A stretch of DNA of 64,000 nt from UBA6927 sp022447855 (GCA_022447855.1 JAKUTX010000005.1:1-64000); one strand, 5' to 3'. Numbered from the stretch's first letter, positions 26,491 through 36,178 are shown. A program made the numbers and translations. Notes: generated by a model from the letters alone, not told the origin.

Positions 26491-27474
26491 ATGCGTGCAG
26501 CAGTTATTACGAAACCAGGCGGACCTGAAGTTTTCGAAATTCAAGAAATTGACGACCCAAAATGTGGTAACGAAGATGTTTTGGTACAGGTTAAAGCATC
26601 CGCTTTAAATAGAGCTGATACTTTACAACGAAAAGGCAGATATCCTTCTCCCGTAGGTATTCGATCTGATGTTCCCGGTTTGGAAATGTCGGGGATAGTT
26701 TTAGATGTTGGGTCATTAGTTCAGGGATTTAATCCAGGTGATAGGGTGTTTGGATTGTTGGGAGGGGGTGGATATGCTGAAAAAGTAGTGACAAACCAAC
26801 ATATGATTGCACATATTCCGGGTAATTTAAACTTTGAAGAAGCGGCTTCGATTCCTGAAGTTTTTATTACCGCTTTTGATGCAATAGTTAATCAATGTCA
26901 GCTTGAGATGGGTGAATCTGTATTAATTCATGCAGTCGGGAGTGGTGTTGGCACAGCGGCAGTTCAGATTGCAAAGTCTCTTGGTGTACGAACATTTGGG
27001 ACGAGTGGGTCTGATGAAAAGTTAAGCTATGCGAAAGATTTAGGATTGGATGTTCCAATAAATTATCATAAGGATGATTTTTCCGAAGTCATTAGTAAAG
27101 ATACAAATGATCAAGGTGTTGATGTAGTTTTGGATGTGATTGGAGCTCCATACTGGTACAAAAATATTCAATCATTATCATCTCAGGGGCGATTAGTTTT
27201 GGTAGGTACAATGGGAGGTTCAACTCTAGAAATAGATTTTGGCCAATTAATGCAAAAGAGACTCAAGATATTTGGAACAGTTCTTCGAGCAAGGTCTATG
27301 CCTGAAAAAATGGCATTGAATCAGCAGTTTATTAAAAATTTGTTGCCTTTGATTTCAAGCGGGAAGATTCGACCAATAGTTGACAAAATTTTCCCATTAG
27401 AAAAAGTTTCTGATGCTCATATATATATGGAAAGCAATAAGAATTTTGGGAAGATTGTTTTGTCTATATCCTAA
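26491..27474 (+). CDS. Quinone oxidoreductase-like MDR protein
   Basis: This 327-residue zinc-free MDR-family enzyme has 'ALNRADTLQRKG', 'PGLEMSGIVLDVG', 'VLIHAVGSGVGTAAVQIA' and 'SGSDEKLSYAKDLG'. These are features of NADPH quinone oxidoreductases and enoyl reductases (PIG3/crotonyl-type). It lies 14 nt after the third enolase-family gene in the same orientation, so it may belong to the same unit. The substrate is unknown. Its stop overlaps the stop of the convergent ABM gene. Confidence 0.84.
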   Translation: MRAAVITKPGGPEVFEIQEIDDPKCGNEDVLVQVKASALNRADTLQRKGRYPSPVGIRSDVPGLEMSGIVLDVGSLVQGFNPGDRVFGLLGGGGYAEKVVTNQHMIAHIPGNLNFEEAASIPEVFITAFDAIVNQCQLEMGESVLIHAVGSGVGTAAVQIAKSLGVRTFGTSGSDEKLSYAKDLGLDVPINYHKDDFSEVISKDTNDQGVDVVLDVIGAPYWYKNIQSLSSQGRLVLVGTMGGSTLEIDFGQLMQKRLKIFGTVLRARSMPEKMALNQQFIKNLLPLISSGKIRPIVDKIFPLEKVSDAHIYMESNKNFGKIVLSIS

Positions 27475-27803
27475 AATTTCCAAACGTGTTTTACATTTTG
27501 GAGTGTAAAAGAAACTTCTTCGGATATTTCGATTAATGGATTGAAGACTTGGTCGTGAATTGGTTTAGCAACCCATGAAAGTCTTTCCTCCTCAGAGTTC
27601 CAGTATGATATTACTTCGAAAACATTCTCAGGTATTTTACCTCCAGCTTTTATAAGACTAGAGTCTTCGAATTTTTTAAGTAGTACTGCTTTCAAAAACC
27701 CTTTTTGTTTGGCCATTGCGGCTATCCACTTTTCAGAAATGCCGTTTTCTAGAGATTTTTCATGGCCACTTTTTGGGTTGAAATATACATGTAGTGCAAT
27801 CAT
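27471..27803 (-). CDS. ABM-like dimeric alpha/beta-barrel protein
   Basis: This 110-residue protein has a start 'ALHVYFNPKSGHEKSLE', a mid 'KGFLKAVLLKKF', and 'FEVISYWNSEEERLSWVA' where antibiotic-biosynthesis-monooxygenase proteins have their conserved Trp. The fold is likely the dimeric alpha/beta barrel used in small oxygenases and haem or ring-breakdown enzymes. It follows the SMP-30 gene by 4 nt and overlaps the convergent gene by 4 nt. Confidence 0.65.
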   Translation of the reverse strand: MIALHVYFNPKSGHEKSLENGISEKWIAAMAKQKGFLKAVLLKKFEDSSLIKAGGKIPENVFEVISYWNSEEERLSWVAKPIHDQVFNPLIEISEEVSFTLQNVKHVWKF

Positions 27804-27807
27804 TTGA

Positions 27808-28698
27808 TTAGTTCCATATTGTATTTCCTGGAATTAAGGTGCGAATCTTGTAAAGTGATGTTGAGGCAGTAATGTACATGGTCTGCATGTCCTCATCTCC
27901 CCAAGTAAAATTTGAGACTGATTCGGGTATTTTAATTACACCAATCGATTTTCCGGAAGGATCGAAATAGTGGATTCCTCCAGGTCCAGTAGTACATATA
28001 TTTCCTAAAGAATCTATTTTCATTCCATCTGGAACGCCTTTTCCTTCACCAAATACTGTAGTCCAAACCTTTCCCTCAGATAATGATCCATCATCTGAAA
28101 CAATGAACGAACGAATATGTTCCCTTGCAGAGTCATTAACAAATAATTTTTTCTCGTCGAGAGAAAAACATAATCCATTTGGTTGGATGAAATCATCTGA
28201 TAAAAGAGTAATTTTTTTGCTTTCAGGTTCAATGTTATAGAGACCACAAAAGTCTAGTTCCTGTTCTCTCGGTACTCCGTAGTATTCCATTCTTCCAAAT
28301 GAGGGATCCGTAAAATATATAAGGCCGTTTTTACTAATAATTAAATCGTTGGGGCTATTTAATTCTTTCATGCCATAGTGAGAGGCTAAAATAGTGATTG
28401 AACCATTTAATTCAGTTCTCACCACTCTGCTAGTGGCATGTTCACAAGTAATAAGACGCCCTTTAGAATCAAAAAAATTTCCATTTGCCATGTTACTTGG
28501 TTGTCTAAATGTTTCGACCCCATTTTTGACTGTCCACTTACGCATGATATTTCCAGGCATATCGCTGAAAATTAAAGCATTTTCAATAGGATTCCAAACT
28601 GGTCCTTCGGTGAATTCAAATCCAGTTGCCAGTTGTTGGATTGAGACGTTTGGATCGACTATTTTTTTGAATGTATCGTCACGAATTTCAATGTTCAA
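27808..28698 (-). CDS. SMP-30/gluconolactonase family protein
   Basis: This 296-residue six-bladed propeller has 'GFEFTEGPVWNP', 'LIFSDMPGNIMRKW', 'LNSPNDLIISKNG', 'IYFTDPSFG', 'QPNGLCFSLDEK' and 'GVPDGMKIDSLGNI'. These hold the metal ligands (Glu, Asn, Asp) of the family. The likely reaction is hydrolysis of an aldonolactone, which would feed an acid to the enolase-family dehydratases. It has no signal peptide. It is co-oriented with the ABM gene. Confidence 0.88.
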   Translation of the reverse strand: MNIEIRDDTFKKIVDPNVSIQQLATGFEFTEGPVWNPIENALIFSDMPGNIMRKWTVKNGVETFRQPSNMANGNFFDSKGRLITCEHATSRVVRTELNGSITILASHYGMKELNSPNDLIISKNGLIYFTDPSFGRMEYYGVPREQELDFCGLYNIEPESKKITLLSDDFIQPNGLCFSLDEKKLFVNDSAREHIRSFIVSDDGSLSEGKVWTTVFGEGKGVPDGMKIDSLGNICTTGPGGIHYFDPSGKSIGVIKIPESVSNFTWGDEDMQTMYITASTSLYKIRTLIPGNTIWN

Positions 28699-28727
28699 TT
28701 TAATCGCCTTTAATATTTAAAATATTG

Positions 28728-30113
28728 TTATTGAATAGTTTTTGTGGGTTCTGGCGAGGGTTCCTTTTTTGGAGATGCTAGCCGAAGAATTAAGTATCCT
28801 CCAATTCCAGCAATAATTGATCCGATAACTACTCCAATTTTGGCTTGGACAATTGATTGTTCGTCAGTCAAAGCTAAACTGATTATAAATAGAGACATAG
28901 TAAAACCGATCCCACCAAGCCACGATACTCCATATATATGGATCCATCGTATACTAGGTGGAAGTGATGCTAAACCAAGACGTACTGCAATCCAAACACA
29001 ACCGAAAATCCCTATTTGTTTTCCTAGGACCAAGCCAAGGATTATTCCTATGCTGACGTTATTAAAAATATTTTCAGATAGATTATGTCCTAAATAAACT
29101 CCTGCATTAGATATTGCAAAGAGTGGAATTATTATAAATGAAACTATTGGTAGCAAATTATGCTCAAGTTGAATTAGTGGGGAAGTAATATTGCTGGCAG
29201 CGGTTTTTAGTTGTTTTAGATGTTCGTTTTGTTCGTCAGAAAGAATGTCAGATTCAGAAGTTTTGTCGTTTAAAGATTCTTTTTTAAATGAATTTAAAAT
29301 GTTTTGTACATTGGTCGCGAATGCTGCTTTGTTTACTCTCATATTTAATGGAATAGTCATGGCAATTAAAACGCCTGCGATGCTGGTATGGATTCCTGAG
29401 GTTAAAACTGATAGCCAGACTAATGCTGCCATCGTACCAAAGAACCAAGCTGATTTAACATGAAGTTTAATTGAAGCAGTAATCATAGAGGCCAACAATA
29501 AGCCAGAAACTATAATTTGCGTTAAGTTAATGGTGTCAGTGTAGAAAATCGCTATTACTATTACTGCACCAATATCGTCTACTATAGCAAAAACAGAAAG
29601 GAATAATTTCAAACTGATTGGTGCTCTTGTTCGGAGTAATGCAAGTACTGCCATACTAAATGCAATGTCAGTAGCCATTGGGATTCCCCATCCATTGGCT
29701 GCGTTAGTATCTTTATTGAGAATATAGAAAAGTATTGCCGGTACAATCATTCCACCTAATGCTGCATATACTGGCAAAGAGGCATTACGCCAGTTTTTTA
29801 ATTCACCTTCTAAAATATTTCGTTTTATCTCAAGGCCTATTAAGAAAAAGAAGATTGCCATTAGAAAATCATTTATCCAAAAATGAATGGTTCCATTCAA
29901 TGAAAAACCAGCAATGCCAATTTCAAAATGGTTTTCCCAAAATTGTTCATATGAAATATGGGCGATATTACTCCAAATGAAAGCGACAATTGCACAAATT
30001 ACGAGTAATATCCCACTAATAGTTGCATCTTTAATCCAAACATTGAACATGCTTTTGATTGGACCAGTGATGTCTTCAAATAATTTGTCAATAATTGTAA
30101 AAAAACTTTTCAT
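28728..30113 (-). CDS. nhaA: Na+/H+ antiporter NhaA
   Basis: This 461-residue protein has about 11-12 membrane spans. The ion-site motifs are present: 'GIPMATDIAFSMAVLALL' (Asp of the TM4 site) and 'FAIVDDIGAVIVIAIF' (double Asp of TM5). A charged cytosolic insert (about 275-310) is longer than in E. coli. NhaA exchanges 2 H+ for 1 Na+ and fits a marine organism. It lies 29 nt downstream of the frame of nothing co-oriented, so it is probably a single gene. Confidence 0.93.
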   Translation of the reverse strand: MKSFFTIIDKLFEDITGPIKSMFNVWIKDATISGILLVICAIVAFIWSNIAHISYEQFWENHFEIGIAGFSLNGTIHFWINDFLMAIFFFLIGLEIKRNILEGELKNWRNASLPVYAALGGMIVPAILFYILNKDTNAANGWGIPMATDIAFSMAVLALLRTRAPISLKLFLSVFAIVDDIGAVIVIAIFYTDTINLTQIIVSGLLLASMITASIKLHVKSAWFFGTMAALVWLSVLTSGIHTSIAGVLIAMTIPLNMRVNKAAFATNVQNILNSFKKESLNDKTSESDILSDEQNEHLKQLKTAASNITSPLIQLEHNLLPIVSFIIIPLFAISNAGVYLGHNLSENIFNNVSIGIILGLVLGKQIGIFGCVWIAVRLGLASLPPSIRWIHIYGVSWLGGIGFTMSLFIISLALTDEQSIVQAKIGVVIGSIIAGIGGYLILRLASPKKEPSPEPTKTIQ

Positions 30114-30180
30114 TTAGATCCCGAAATTCATTTGTTGTAAAAGTGATGTTATAGGCATTTAACCCTATTTTATCACATGT

Positions 30181-30208
30181 TTCGAATTTATTTGTAATGT
30201 GATATATT
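30181..30208 (+). promoter_or_regulatory. Promoter of the DUF1800 unit
   Basis: TTCGAA (30181-30186) and TATATT (30203-30208) are spaced by 16 bp, with an extended TG (30200-30201). The start codon at 30256 has an AGGGGG ribosome site. Confidence 0.5.
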
Positions 30209-30255
30209 CTAATCCATAGTTCTATGAGTTACCCAGTATTTCGGTAGGGGGAAAG

Positions 30256-31629
30256 ATGGCATTATTAGAGCAAAGAACAAGTATTGCACAAGTTGCGCAT
30301 TTACTTAGGAGGGCGGCATTTGGAGAACCAGCTTCCAAATTGGAGAGCAGGTTGTCAGAGTCATATGAATCAATTGTTGAAGATCTGATAAATGTTGGCA
30401 ATTATCCTAGGCTTGAGGAAGATCTTTTAGAAAGACATAATTTACAACACGCTGATGAAGAAGTTCGTTATTGGACTAGAGCTAGATGGATATATCGGAT
30501 GATTAATTCACCTAGGCCTCTTGAAGAAAAAGTTGCATTGATGTGGCATGGGGTTTTTGCTACTGGAGATTCAAAAGTCACAAATAATCCAATGATGAGG
30601 ACCCATTATGAGATGCTTCGGGATAAAGGACTTGGGAATTTTCAGGATCTACTTGTCGCATTGGCAAAAGATCCTGCAATGATCTTTTGGTTGGATAACC
30701 AAATGAATCATGCCGACGCTCCGAATGAAAATTTTGGTAGAGAATTGCTTGAGTTATTTAGCATGGGCATTGGCAATTATAGTGAAGAAGATGTTAAAGA
30801 GTGCGCTAGAGCATTCACAGGATGGACGAAATCGCAAACAATTCCTAGATATCCTAATGGGTTTTATGATAGTCAGTTTATATTTAGATCAGAAGATCAT
30901 GATTCTGGAATGAAAACTTTTTTGGGTGAAACTGGCCCATTTGATGGTGAAGATATTATAGATATCATTGTGAAGCAACCAGCTACAGCAAAATTTGTTG
31001 CGTCTGAAATCTATTCTTTTTTTGTTTCTGATGATCCCGTTGAAGAACATGTTGAATTAATTGCTGAGGTTTTTGTAAATTCGAACTATATGATCTCGGA
31101 AGTTTTGCGCTACGTTTTCAATACCGATTTTTTTAAAAATGCAATATTTAAGAAAGTTAAGAGTCCTCCTGAAATTGTAGTCGGAACGGCAATACTTTCT
31201 GGAAGACATCAGACACCATACGAATTTGGACTTTCTAGGATGGCAGATGCTACAAAGAATATGGGTCAAGACTTGTTAAATCCTCCTACTGTAGAAGGAT
31301 GGCATACTGGTAGAGAATGGATTGATTCGTCATACTTAATAGAACGAGTGAATTTTTCAGCTCAGATGATATCCGATATTTCTGCTCCAGGAACAGAAGC
31401 AATAATTAATAGGATCGCTTCTAAAAAATCTAAGTTTCTTGCTAGGGAATTATTAGATGAGTGCTTGTATGAAATGGGATCAATTCATCTTAAGCCTCGA
31501 TCTATTGAAGTGTTATTTGATGAATTAGACATACCAGATTTTATAGATACTGAATCCAAAGAATTCTTAGAAATTGTATCGGGGATGCTTAGGTTAATTG
31601 TATCTTCCAGAGAGTATCAATTTGCGTAA
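30256..31629 (+). CDS. DUF1800 family protein, no export signal
   Basis: This 457-residue protein starts with the family opening 'QVAHLLRRAAFG' and shows 'VALMWHGVFATGDSKV', 'NENFGRELLELFSMGIG' and 'VKECARAFTGWT', all DUF1800 hallmarks. It is followed 39 nt later by a DUF1501 gene, the standard pairing. The usual N-terminal signal peptide is absent. The function is unknown; the pair is widespread in polymer-degrading bacteria. Confidence 0.9.
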   Translation: MALLEQRTSIAQVAHLLRRAAFGEPASKLESRLSESYESIVEDLINVGNYPRLEEDLLERHNLQHADEEVRYWTRARWIYRMINSPRPLEEKVALMWHGVFATGDSKVTNNPMMRTHYEMLRDKGLGNFQDLLVALAKDPAMIFWLDNQMNHADAPNENFGRELLELFSMGIGNYSEEDVKECARAFTGWTKSQTIPRYPNGFYDSQFIFRSEDHDSGMKTFLGETGPFDGEDIIDIIVKQPATAKFVASEIYSFFVSDDPVEEHVELIAEVFVNSNYMISEVLRYVFNTDFFKNAIFKKVKSPPEIVVGTAILSGRHQTPYEFGLSRMADATKNMGQDLLNPPTVEGWHTGREWIDSSYLIERVNFSAQMISDISAPGTEAIINRIASKKSKFLARELLDECLYEMGSIHLKPRSIEVLFDELDIPDFIDTESKEFLEIVSGMLRLIVSSREYQFA

Positions 31630-31668
31630 TGTTTTTGATTTTGAATTTGTAAATTCTGAGGAGAAAAG

Positions 31669-32829
31669 ATGGTTGAACAATTAAATGAAACATTAGACTC
31701 TGGAAAACCACCCGTATTTGTTGTAATTCAACTTTCTGGTGGGAATGATTTTATGAGTACAGTAATTCCGTTTAGGGATTCCCATTATTTTGAGTTTCGT
31801 AAGACTGTTGGTATTTCTGAAGAAGATGCACTGCATATTGATCAAGGATTTGCCTTTCATCCTGCTATGGGAGCTATTAAACGACTTTGGGATGAAGGTA
31901 AGGTAGCGCTTTTCCCAGGATCGGGATATCCTTCTCCCAACAGATCACATTTTAGATCGATGGACATTTGGCATACCGCTAATCCAGAAACTTTAAGTTC
32001 CGATGGTTGGTTAGGGAAAACGATAAGAGAACTTGATCCACAAAAAGAAAATGTTGTTACAGGGGTAAGCTTTGGTTCAGGACTCCCAAGGGCAATGTAT
32101 TTGTCAGGGACTCCTGCAATATCTGTGACTGAATTAGAGGGATATGGGTTGTTGACTGATCTTGCAGGAAAGAAACAACGCCAGGCAGTAAAAGCTTTTA
32201 CCAGGATGTATGCCCCAGAAGAATTTGAAGAAGCTAGCGTAGTATGGGACCATTTAGGACAAACAGGTATTGATGCTCTTAATGGAGCAGATATGCTTAG
32301 CACTGCTCCTCCTATTTATAAATCTAGTATTGAATATGCTGAGGATTCACTTTCTCAAAGTCTTAAAGGTATAGCTCAAGTTCATCTTTCTGGCATAGGT
32401 ACAAGAGTGTTTTATGCTCAATTAGGTGGTTTTGATGTTCATGGAGCTCAGATTCAAACGCAACAAAAATTACTGTCTTCTGTATCTAGAGCAGTAGGTG
32501 ATTTTATTGATGATCTTAGAGAACATGAGGCTTCAAATGAGGTTGTGGTAATGATTTTTTCAGAATTTGGTCGCCGAATTCGAGATAATGGAAATGGTAC
32601 AGATCATGGTTCTGGGGGAGGCACTTTTTTGATTGGCGATAGAGTAAAGGGTGGTTTCTATGATAATTATCCTTCTTTAGCTCCAAAAGACCAACTTGAT
32701 GGAGATATGCATTTTACTCATGATTTTAGGTCAGTATATGCAACAGTTTTAGAACAATGGATTGGAATCAATTCTAATCCAATATTAGATAGCAAGTTTG
32801 ATCAATTTGAGGGTGTATTTTCTCGTTAG
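31669..32829 (+). CDS. DUF1501 family protein, no export signal
   Basis: This 386-residue paralogue of the protein at 13899 shares 'VIQLSGGNDFMSTVIPF', 'SPNRSHFRSMDIWHTA', 'DGWLGKTIRELDP' and 'SEFGRRIRDNGNGTDHGSGG'. The alkaline-phosphatase-like metal residues (Asp, His) seem present. A Tat signal is absent here too; only a short polar N-terminal extension precedes the core. It sits between DUF1800 and an NHL-propeller gene, in one transcript by spacing. Confidence 0.9.
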   Translation: MVEQLNETLDSGKPPVFVVIQLSGGNDFMSTVIPFRDSHYFEFRKTVGISEEDALHIDQGFAFHPAMGAIKRLWDEGKVALFPGSGYPSPNRSHFRSMDIWHTANPETLSSDGWLGKTIRELDPQKENVVTGVSFGSGLPRAMYLSGTPAISVTELEGYGLLTDLAGKKQRQAVKAFTRMYAPEEFEEASVVWDHLGQTGIDALNGADMLSTAPPIYKSSIEYAEDSLSQSLKGIAQVHLSGIGTRVFYAQLGGFDVHGAQIQTQQKLLSSVSRAVGDFIDDLREHEASNEVVVMIFSEFGRRIRDNGNGTDHGSGGGTFLIGDRVKGGFYDNYPSLAPKDQLDGDMHFTHDFRSVYATVLEQWIGINSNPILDSKFDQFEGVFSR

Positions 32830-32865
32830 ATTTTTAAATTCAGTCTTTATAATTAGGAACTCAAT

Positions 32866-33960
32866 ATGAGCACATTCACAGATAACCAAATTTCCCATGA
32901 TCCTAGATATCCGACTTTACTTAGAAGGGGACATAGATATGAATTTTGCTTGGGGCAAAGAGTTCCTGTAGGCGGGTTTTATGGACCTTTGGATGTTTCT
33001 ATTGGGGATGACGGATGGTTTTATGTATTAAATAGGTGGGAACAATTTCAAAATGTTCCTCGGAATAGATACGTTCCAGTTACTATTGATGATGAATATG
33101 GAGAATTTATTTTCCCTACTATTGACGGGAAACCAGAAATTCAAGGGAAAGAAAAGTTTCCTTCCCCAGTAATGTGTACTATTGATAATGAAGGGGTTTT
33201 GTACTCTACTGATGAGCATGCAAATGTAGTTTTGATGCTTAGTACGTCTGGCGAAACTATCGGATGGTGGGGTGAGTTTGGATCTCAGGAAGGTCAATTA
33301 AATGGCCCATCTGGCATTACATTGGATTCAGATCAGAATCTATGGATAGTTAATTGTAATAATCACAAAATCCAAAAGTTTACTCGCGAAGGTCAATTTG
33401 TCGATAGTTGGGGGGATTTTGGGACTGAGCTACATCAATTAAATCATCCATGGGGAATTACTATTGATCCAATAGATAATTCTCTTCTGATTGCTGATTG
33501 GAGGAATGACTTAGTAAAAAGGTTTTCAACTGAAGGGGATCTTCTCCAGGTAATTGGTAGTCCAGGGAATGGGATAGGAGAGTTAGATAGACCAAGTTCT
33601 GTTGCGGTTGATCAACATGGGGACATCTATGTTGTTGATAGAGGAAACAACAGAGTGTTAATTTTTAATCATAGAGGAATGTTTTTGGAGTCGTTGATTG
33701 GTGATGGTACTGTAACTGACAAGGGTGTTCAAAAATTATTGGCAAATCCGGATGCCCTTAGACTAAGAGATAATGTGGTTAATTTTGACCGTGAAAAAAG
33801 GTTTGCTGCTCCAACCTCAGTTAAAGTGGATTTACAAGGGAGAGTATTTGTTGTTGATACTGGTAGGTGGAGGATTCAGGTTTATCAAAAATTATGGAGG
33901 GTTCTAGAAAATCATGAGATCGACTCCCCAGAAATGCATTTGGACCCGGAGATTTATTAA
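32866..33960 (+). CDS. NHL-repeat beta-propeller protein
   Basis: This 364-residue protein has at least four NHL repeats, such as 'LNGPSGITLDSDQNLWIVN', 'LNHPWGITIDPIDNSLLIAD', 'LDRPSSVAVDQHGDIYVVD' and a final 'AAPTSVKVDLQGRVFVVDT'. It has no signal peptide. NHL propellers serve binding or lyase roles. It lies 36 nt after the DUF1501 gene, so it may be part of the DUF1800-DUF1501 system. The dUTPase-like gene follows 20 nt later. Confidence 0.85.
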   Translation: MSTFTDNQISHDPRYPTLLRRGHRYEFCLGQRVPVGGFYGPLDVSIGDDGWFYVLNRWEQFQNVPRNRYVPVTIDDEYGEFIFPTIDGKPEIQGKEKFPSPVMCTIDNEGVLYSTDEHANVVLMLSTSGETIGWWGEFGSQEGQLNGPSGITLDSDQNLWIVNCNNHKIQKFTREGQFVDSWGDFGTELHQLNHPWGITIDPIDNSLLIADWRNDLVKRFSTEGDLLQVIGSPGNGIGELDRPSSVAVDQHGDIYVVDRGNNRVLIFNHRGMFLESLIGDGTVTDKGVQKLLANPDALRLRDNVVNFDREKRFAAPTSVKVDLQGRVFVVDTGRWRIQVYQKLWRVLENHEIDSPEMHLDPEIY

Positions 33961-33980
33961 AAGGAATAGTGTGAGAGAAT

Positions 33981-34523
33981 ATGATTTTAGGATCTGAAAA
34001 ATTACTAGAAATGGTCAAGGAATTTCATTTAGTTGAAGGGCTGTCAGAAAGGGAGATAAAAAACCCCGAAGGCGCTGGGTTTGATCTTCGTTTAGGAGAA
34101 GTGTTCAAGATTGAAGGAGAAGGATTCCTAGGGGTTTCTGAGAGAGAAACCCCCTCAGCTATACCAATAGCTGGAGGTGAAAAATGTAAGGACATCACTG
34201 AGGTCCAAATTCACCCGGGTGAATTTTATTTATTTAAGACTATCGAAACAGTGAATATTCCTGAGGATATTACTGTAAATATTAAACCAAGGACTACCAC
34301 ATTTAGATCTGGGATTTATATTCGTTCAGGGAATGTTGCTCCAGGATATTCTGGAGAGTTAACATTTGCAGTAAAAAATGAAGGACCAAGTATTGTTCGT
34401 ATAGAAATAGGAGCGAGGATTGTGCATGCTCAATTTTATAGAGTTGAAGGTTCGTCGAACACCTATCGGGGTCAGTGGCAAGGAGGACGAGTGTCTACGG
34501 AATCTAGAGAAATCCAAGTTTAA
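33981..34523 (+). CDS. dUTPase/Dcd-superfamily protein lacking the deaminase Glu
   Basis: This 180-residue protein has 'GAGFDLRLGE', the turn 'KPRTTTFRSGI' (102-111) and 'SGNVAPGYSGELTFAVKN' (116-132). It aligns with dCTP deaminase (Dcd) but has Ala130 where Dcd has the catalytic Glu, and Thr in place of the Ser of RSSLGR. The pattern is closer to dUTPase motif 3 (Y.G......N). It may be a dUTP hydrolase, a bifunctional relic or a non-catalytic subunit. It lies 3.3 kb from the canonical Dcd and 1.7 kb from ThyX. An 8-bp inverted repeat inside the coding region is noted as rejected. Confidence 0.72.
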   Translation: MILGSEKLLEMVKEFHLVEGLSEREIKNPEGAGFDLRLGEVFKIEGEGFLGVSERETPSAIPIAGGEKCKDITEVQIHPGEFYLFKTIETVNIPEDITVNIKPRTTTFRSGIYIRSGNVAPGYSGELTFAVKNEGPSIVRIEIGARIVHAQFYRVEGSSNTYRGQWQGGRVSTESREIQV

Positions 34524-34558
34524 ATTTCTATTTTCTCAATAGAGGAACATACTATCAG

Positions 34559-36058
34559 ATGAAAATTTTCCCTTTTAGAGTTTTTGGCCAATTAATTCTA
34601 ATATTTGTAACTGTGATATTCGTTGGATGTGCGAGTAATAATCAAAGTTTGGTTAAACCCACACCTAAACCAAATCCATTGTCTATAGAAGATGATTATT
34701 CTATTAAGCTTCATGTATATCCAACTCCCATTTCAGTTGGTGATATTCTTTCTGATTCGACAAAAGCTTCGAATAATGAATTAAATGTTTCTGTAAAACC
34801 AGTATCCTCTAATTCTTCCAAAAATGTTGAGAACCAATTGGAACCACCAAAAACTGTTAGAATTCCGACTAATGGGGAACATATTAAATTGCCCTCAATT
34901 CACATTTCTGGGAAGAGACAAACAAAAGATTTAGTTACACTTGAGACCACCCCTTTTACAGAAATCCCTTTCACGGAAGATAGCTTTAGCCGTCCGATGC
35001 TTTTCACAGATTTGGTAAGAAAGGATCATCAATGGAAATTTACTTCCAGTGCTGTTAATGCTCTTGGAGATGATTTTGGCTCTTTGGTTGGTGCAATGGA
35101 TGCGACATGGTCACCTGACGGGAAAAAATTGGCTTATGTTTCTGAAGATCAATTTGCACTTGCCATTGCTAGTGATCAAGGAGAGATTTTTTTAGGGATT
35201 AATAGTTTTGTTCATTATCCTATTTTTGAATGGTTATCTTGGTCGCCAAATAGTCAATTTCTCGCGGTTATGGTTTTTAATTGGTGTGCGGTCGGATCGA
35301 ATATCGCTGAACTAGTTATTATTGATGTTGATAACAAGACGCTTAAAAGATATGACTATTATGAATTTTGGCAATCTGAAGGCACGGAAGATGGCCCTAC
35401 AAAATTTTCTAAGCCTACTCAGTTTCGTTGGTCACCAGACGGAAAAAAACTATTAATTTCTTGGGATTATGTCATGGTCTTAGATGTGTTTAATAACAAA
35501 TATGAATATATTTTGAAAGAAGGGATTATCCCAGATTGGTCTGCTGATAGCGAAGGAATTTATTATCTTAAATATCAAGAGCCCAATAATAGGACCTCAA
35601 ATGATTCAGTTACTGGGATGTATTTTTTGTCGATAGAAGACGATTCCTATCCAAAGTTAATTGCAAGCGAAAACGATTTAAAAACATTGTTGGGCGTTTC
35701 TCAGAATCAAAAGATTTCTGGGATTATTGATCAATCTAATGATGGATCACAGTTGGCTTTGAGTATTTCTAGCGGATCTAACGCGAGTGAATATATGAGC
35801 AAAGTTTTTGTATTTGATATTTTGTCTGAAAGATTAATGCATTTGGAACAACCGCAGGGTGTTTATGAGATTAGCAAAAGAATTGAATCAATTCAATGGT
35901 CTGTTGATGGAGGAAGTATTTCAGCAATTATTTCTTCCGACAAAATTTCCTTGGAGCTATTAAATTTGTCAAATGGAGCATGGACTTTGTTGAAAAAATT
36001 GGAGATCCCTCCAGCATTTTTGCCATCATTAAATAAACGAATAAGATGGGGATCTTAG
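34559..36058 (+). CDS. Lipoprotein with PD40/WD40-like propeller repeats
   Basis: This 499-residue protein has a signal peptide with lipobox V-G-C (Cys at about 23). A Pro/Ser/Asn-rich linker follows, then repeats such as 'ATWSPDGKKLAYVSED', 'LSWSPNSQFLAVM' and 'FRWSPDGKKLLISW', typical of TolB-type PD40 beta-propellers. It is probably tethered outside the membrane and used for binding. No enzyme motif is evident. It stands alone, 35 nt after the dUTPase-like gene. Confidence 0.82.
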   Translation: MKIFPFRVFGQLILIFVTVIFVGCASNNQSLVKPTPKPNPLSIEDDYSIKLHVYPTPISVGDILSDSTKASNNELNVSVKPVSSNSSKNVENQLEPPKTVRIPTNGEHIKLPSIHISGKRQTKDLVTLETTPFTEIPFTEDSFSRPMLFTDLVRKDHQWKFTSSAVNALGDDFGSLVGAMDATWSPDGKKLAYVSEDQFALAIASDQGEIFLGINSFVHYPIFEWLSWSPNSQFLAVMVFNWCAVGSNIAELVIIDVDNKTLKRYDYYEFWQSEGTEDGPTKFSKPTQFRWSPDGKKLLISWDYVMVLDVFNNKYEYILKEGIIPDWSADSEGIYYLKYQEPNNRTSNDSVTGMYFLSIEDDSYPKLIASENDLKTLLGVSQNQKISGIIDQSNDGSQLALSISSGSNASEYMSKVFVFDILSERLMHLEQPQGVYEISKRIESIQWSVDGGSISAIISSDKISLELLNLSNGAWTLLKKLEIPPAFLPSLNKRIRWGS

Positions 36059-36178
36059 ATTCAGGTTTTATTTAACTAAATCTTTCTTACTTACCTTTTA
36101 CAATAGACTACTGCATGTAATATAGTTGGATATATAAAGCTCATTTGAGTTTACTAAGGTTCATAGTGAGGAATTCTT

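Noticed and set aside
34131..34153. 8-bp inverted repeat GGGGTTTC/GAAACCCC in the dUTPase-like gene
   Set aside because: It lies inside a well-formed coding frame with no UGA before it and no T-run after it, so neither a SECIS nor a terminator is supported.
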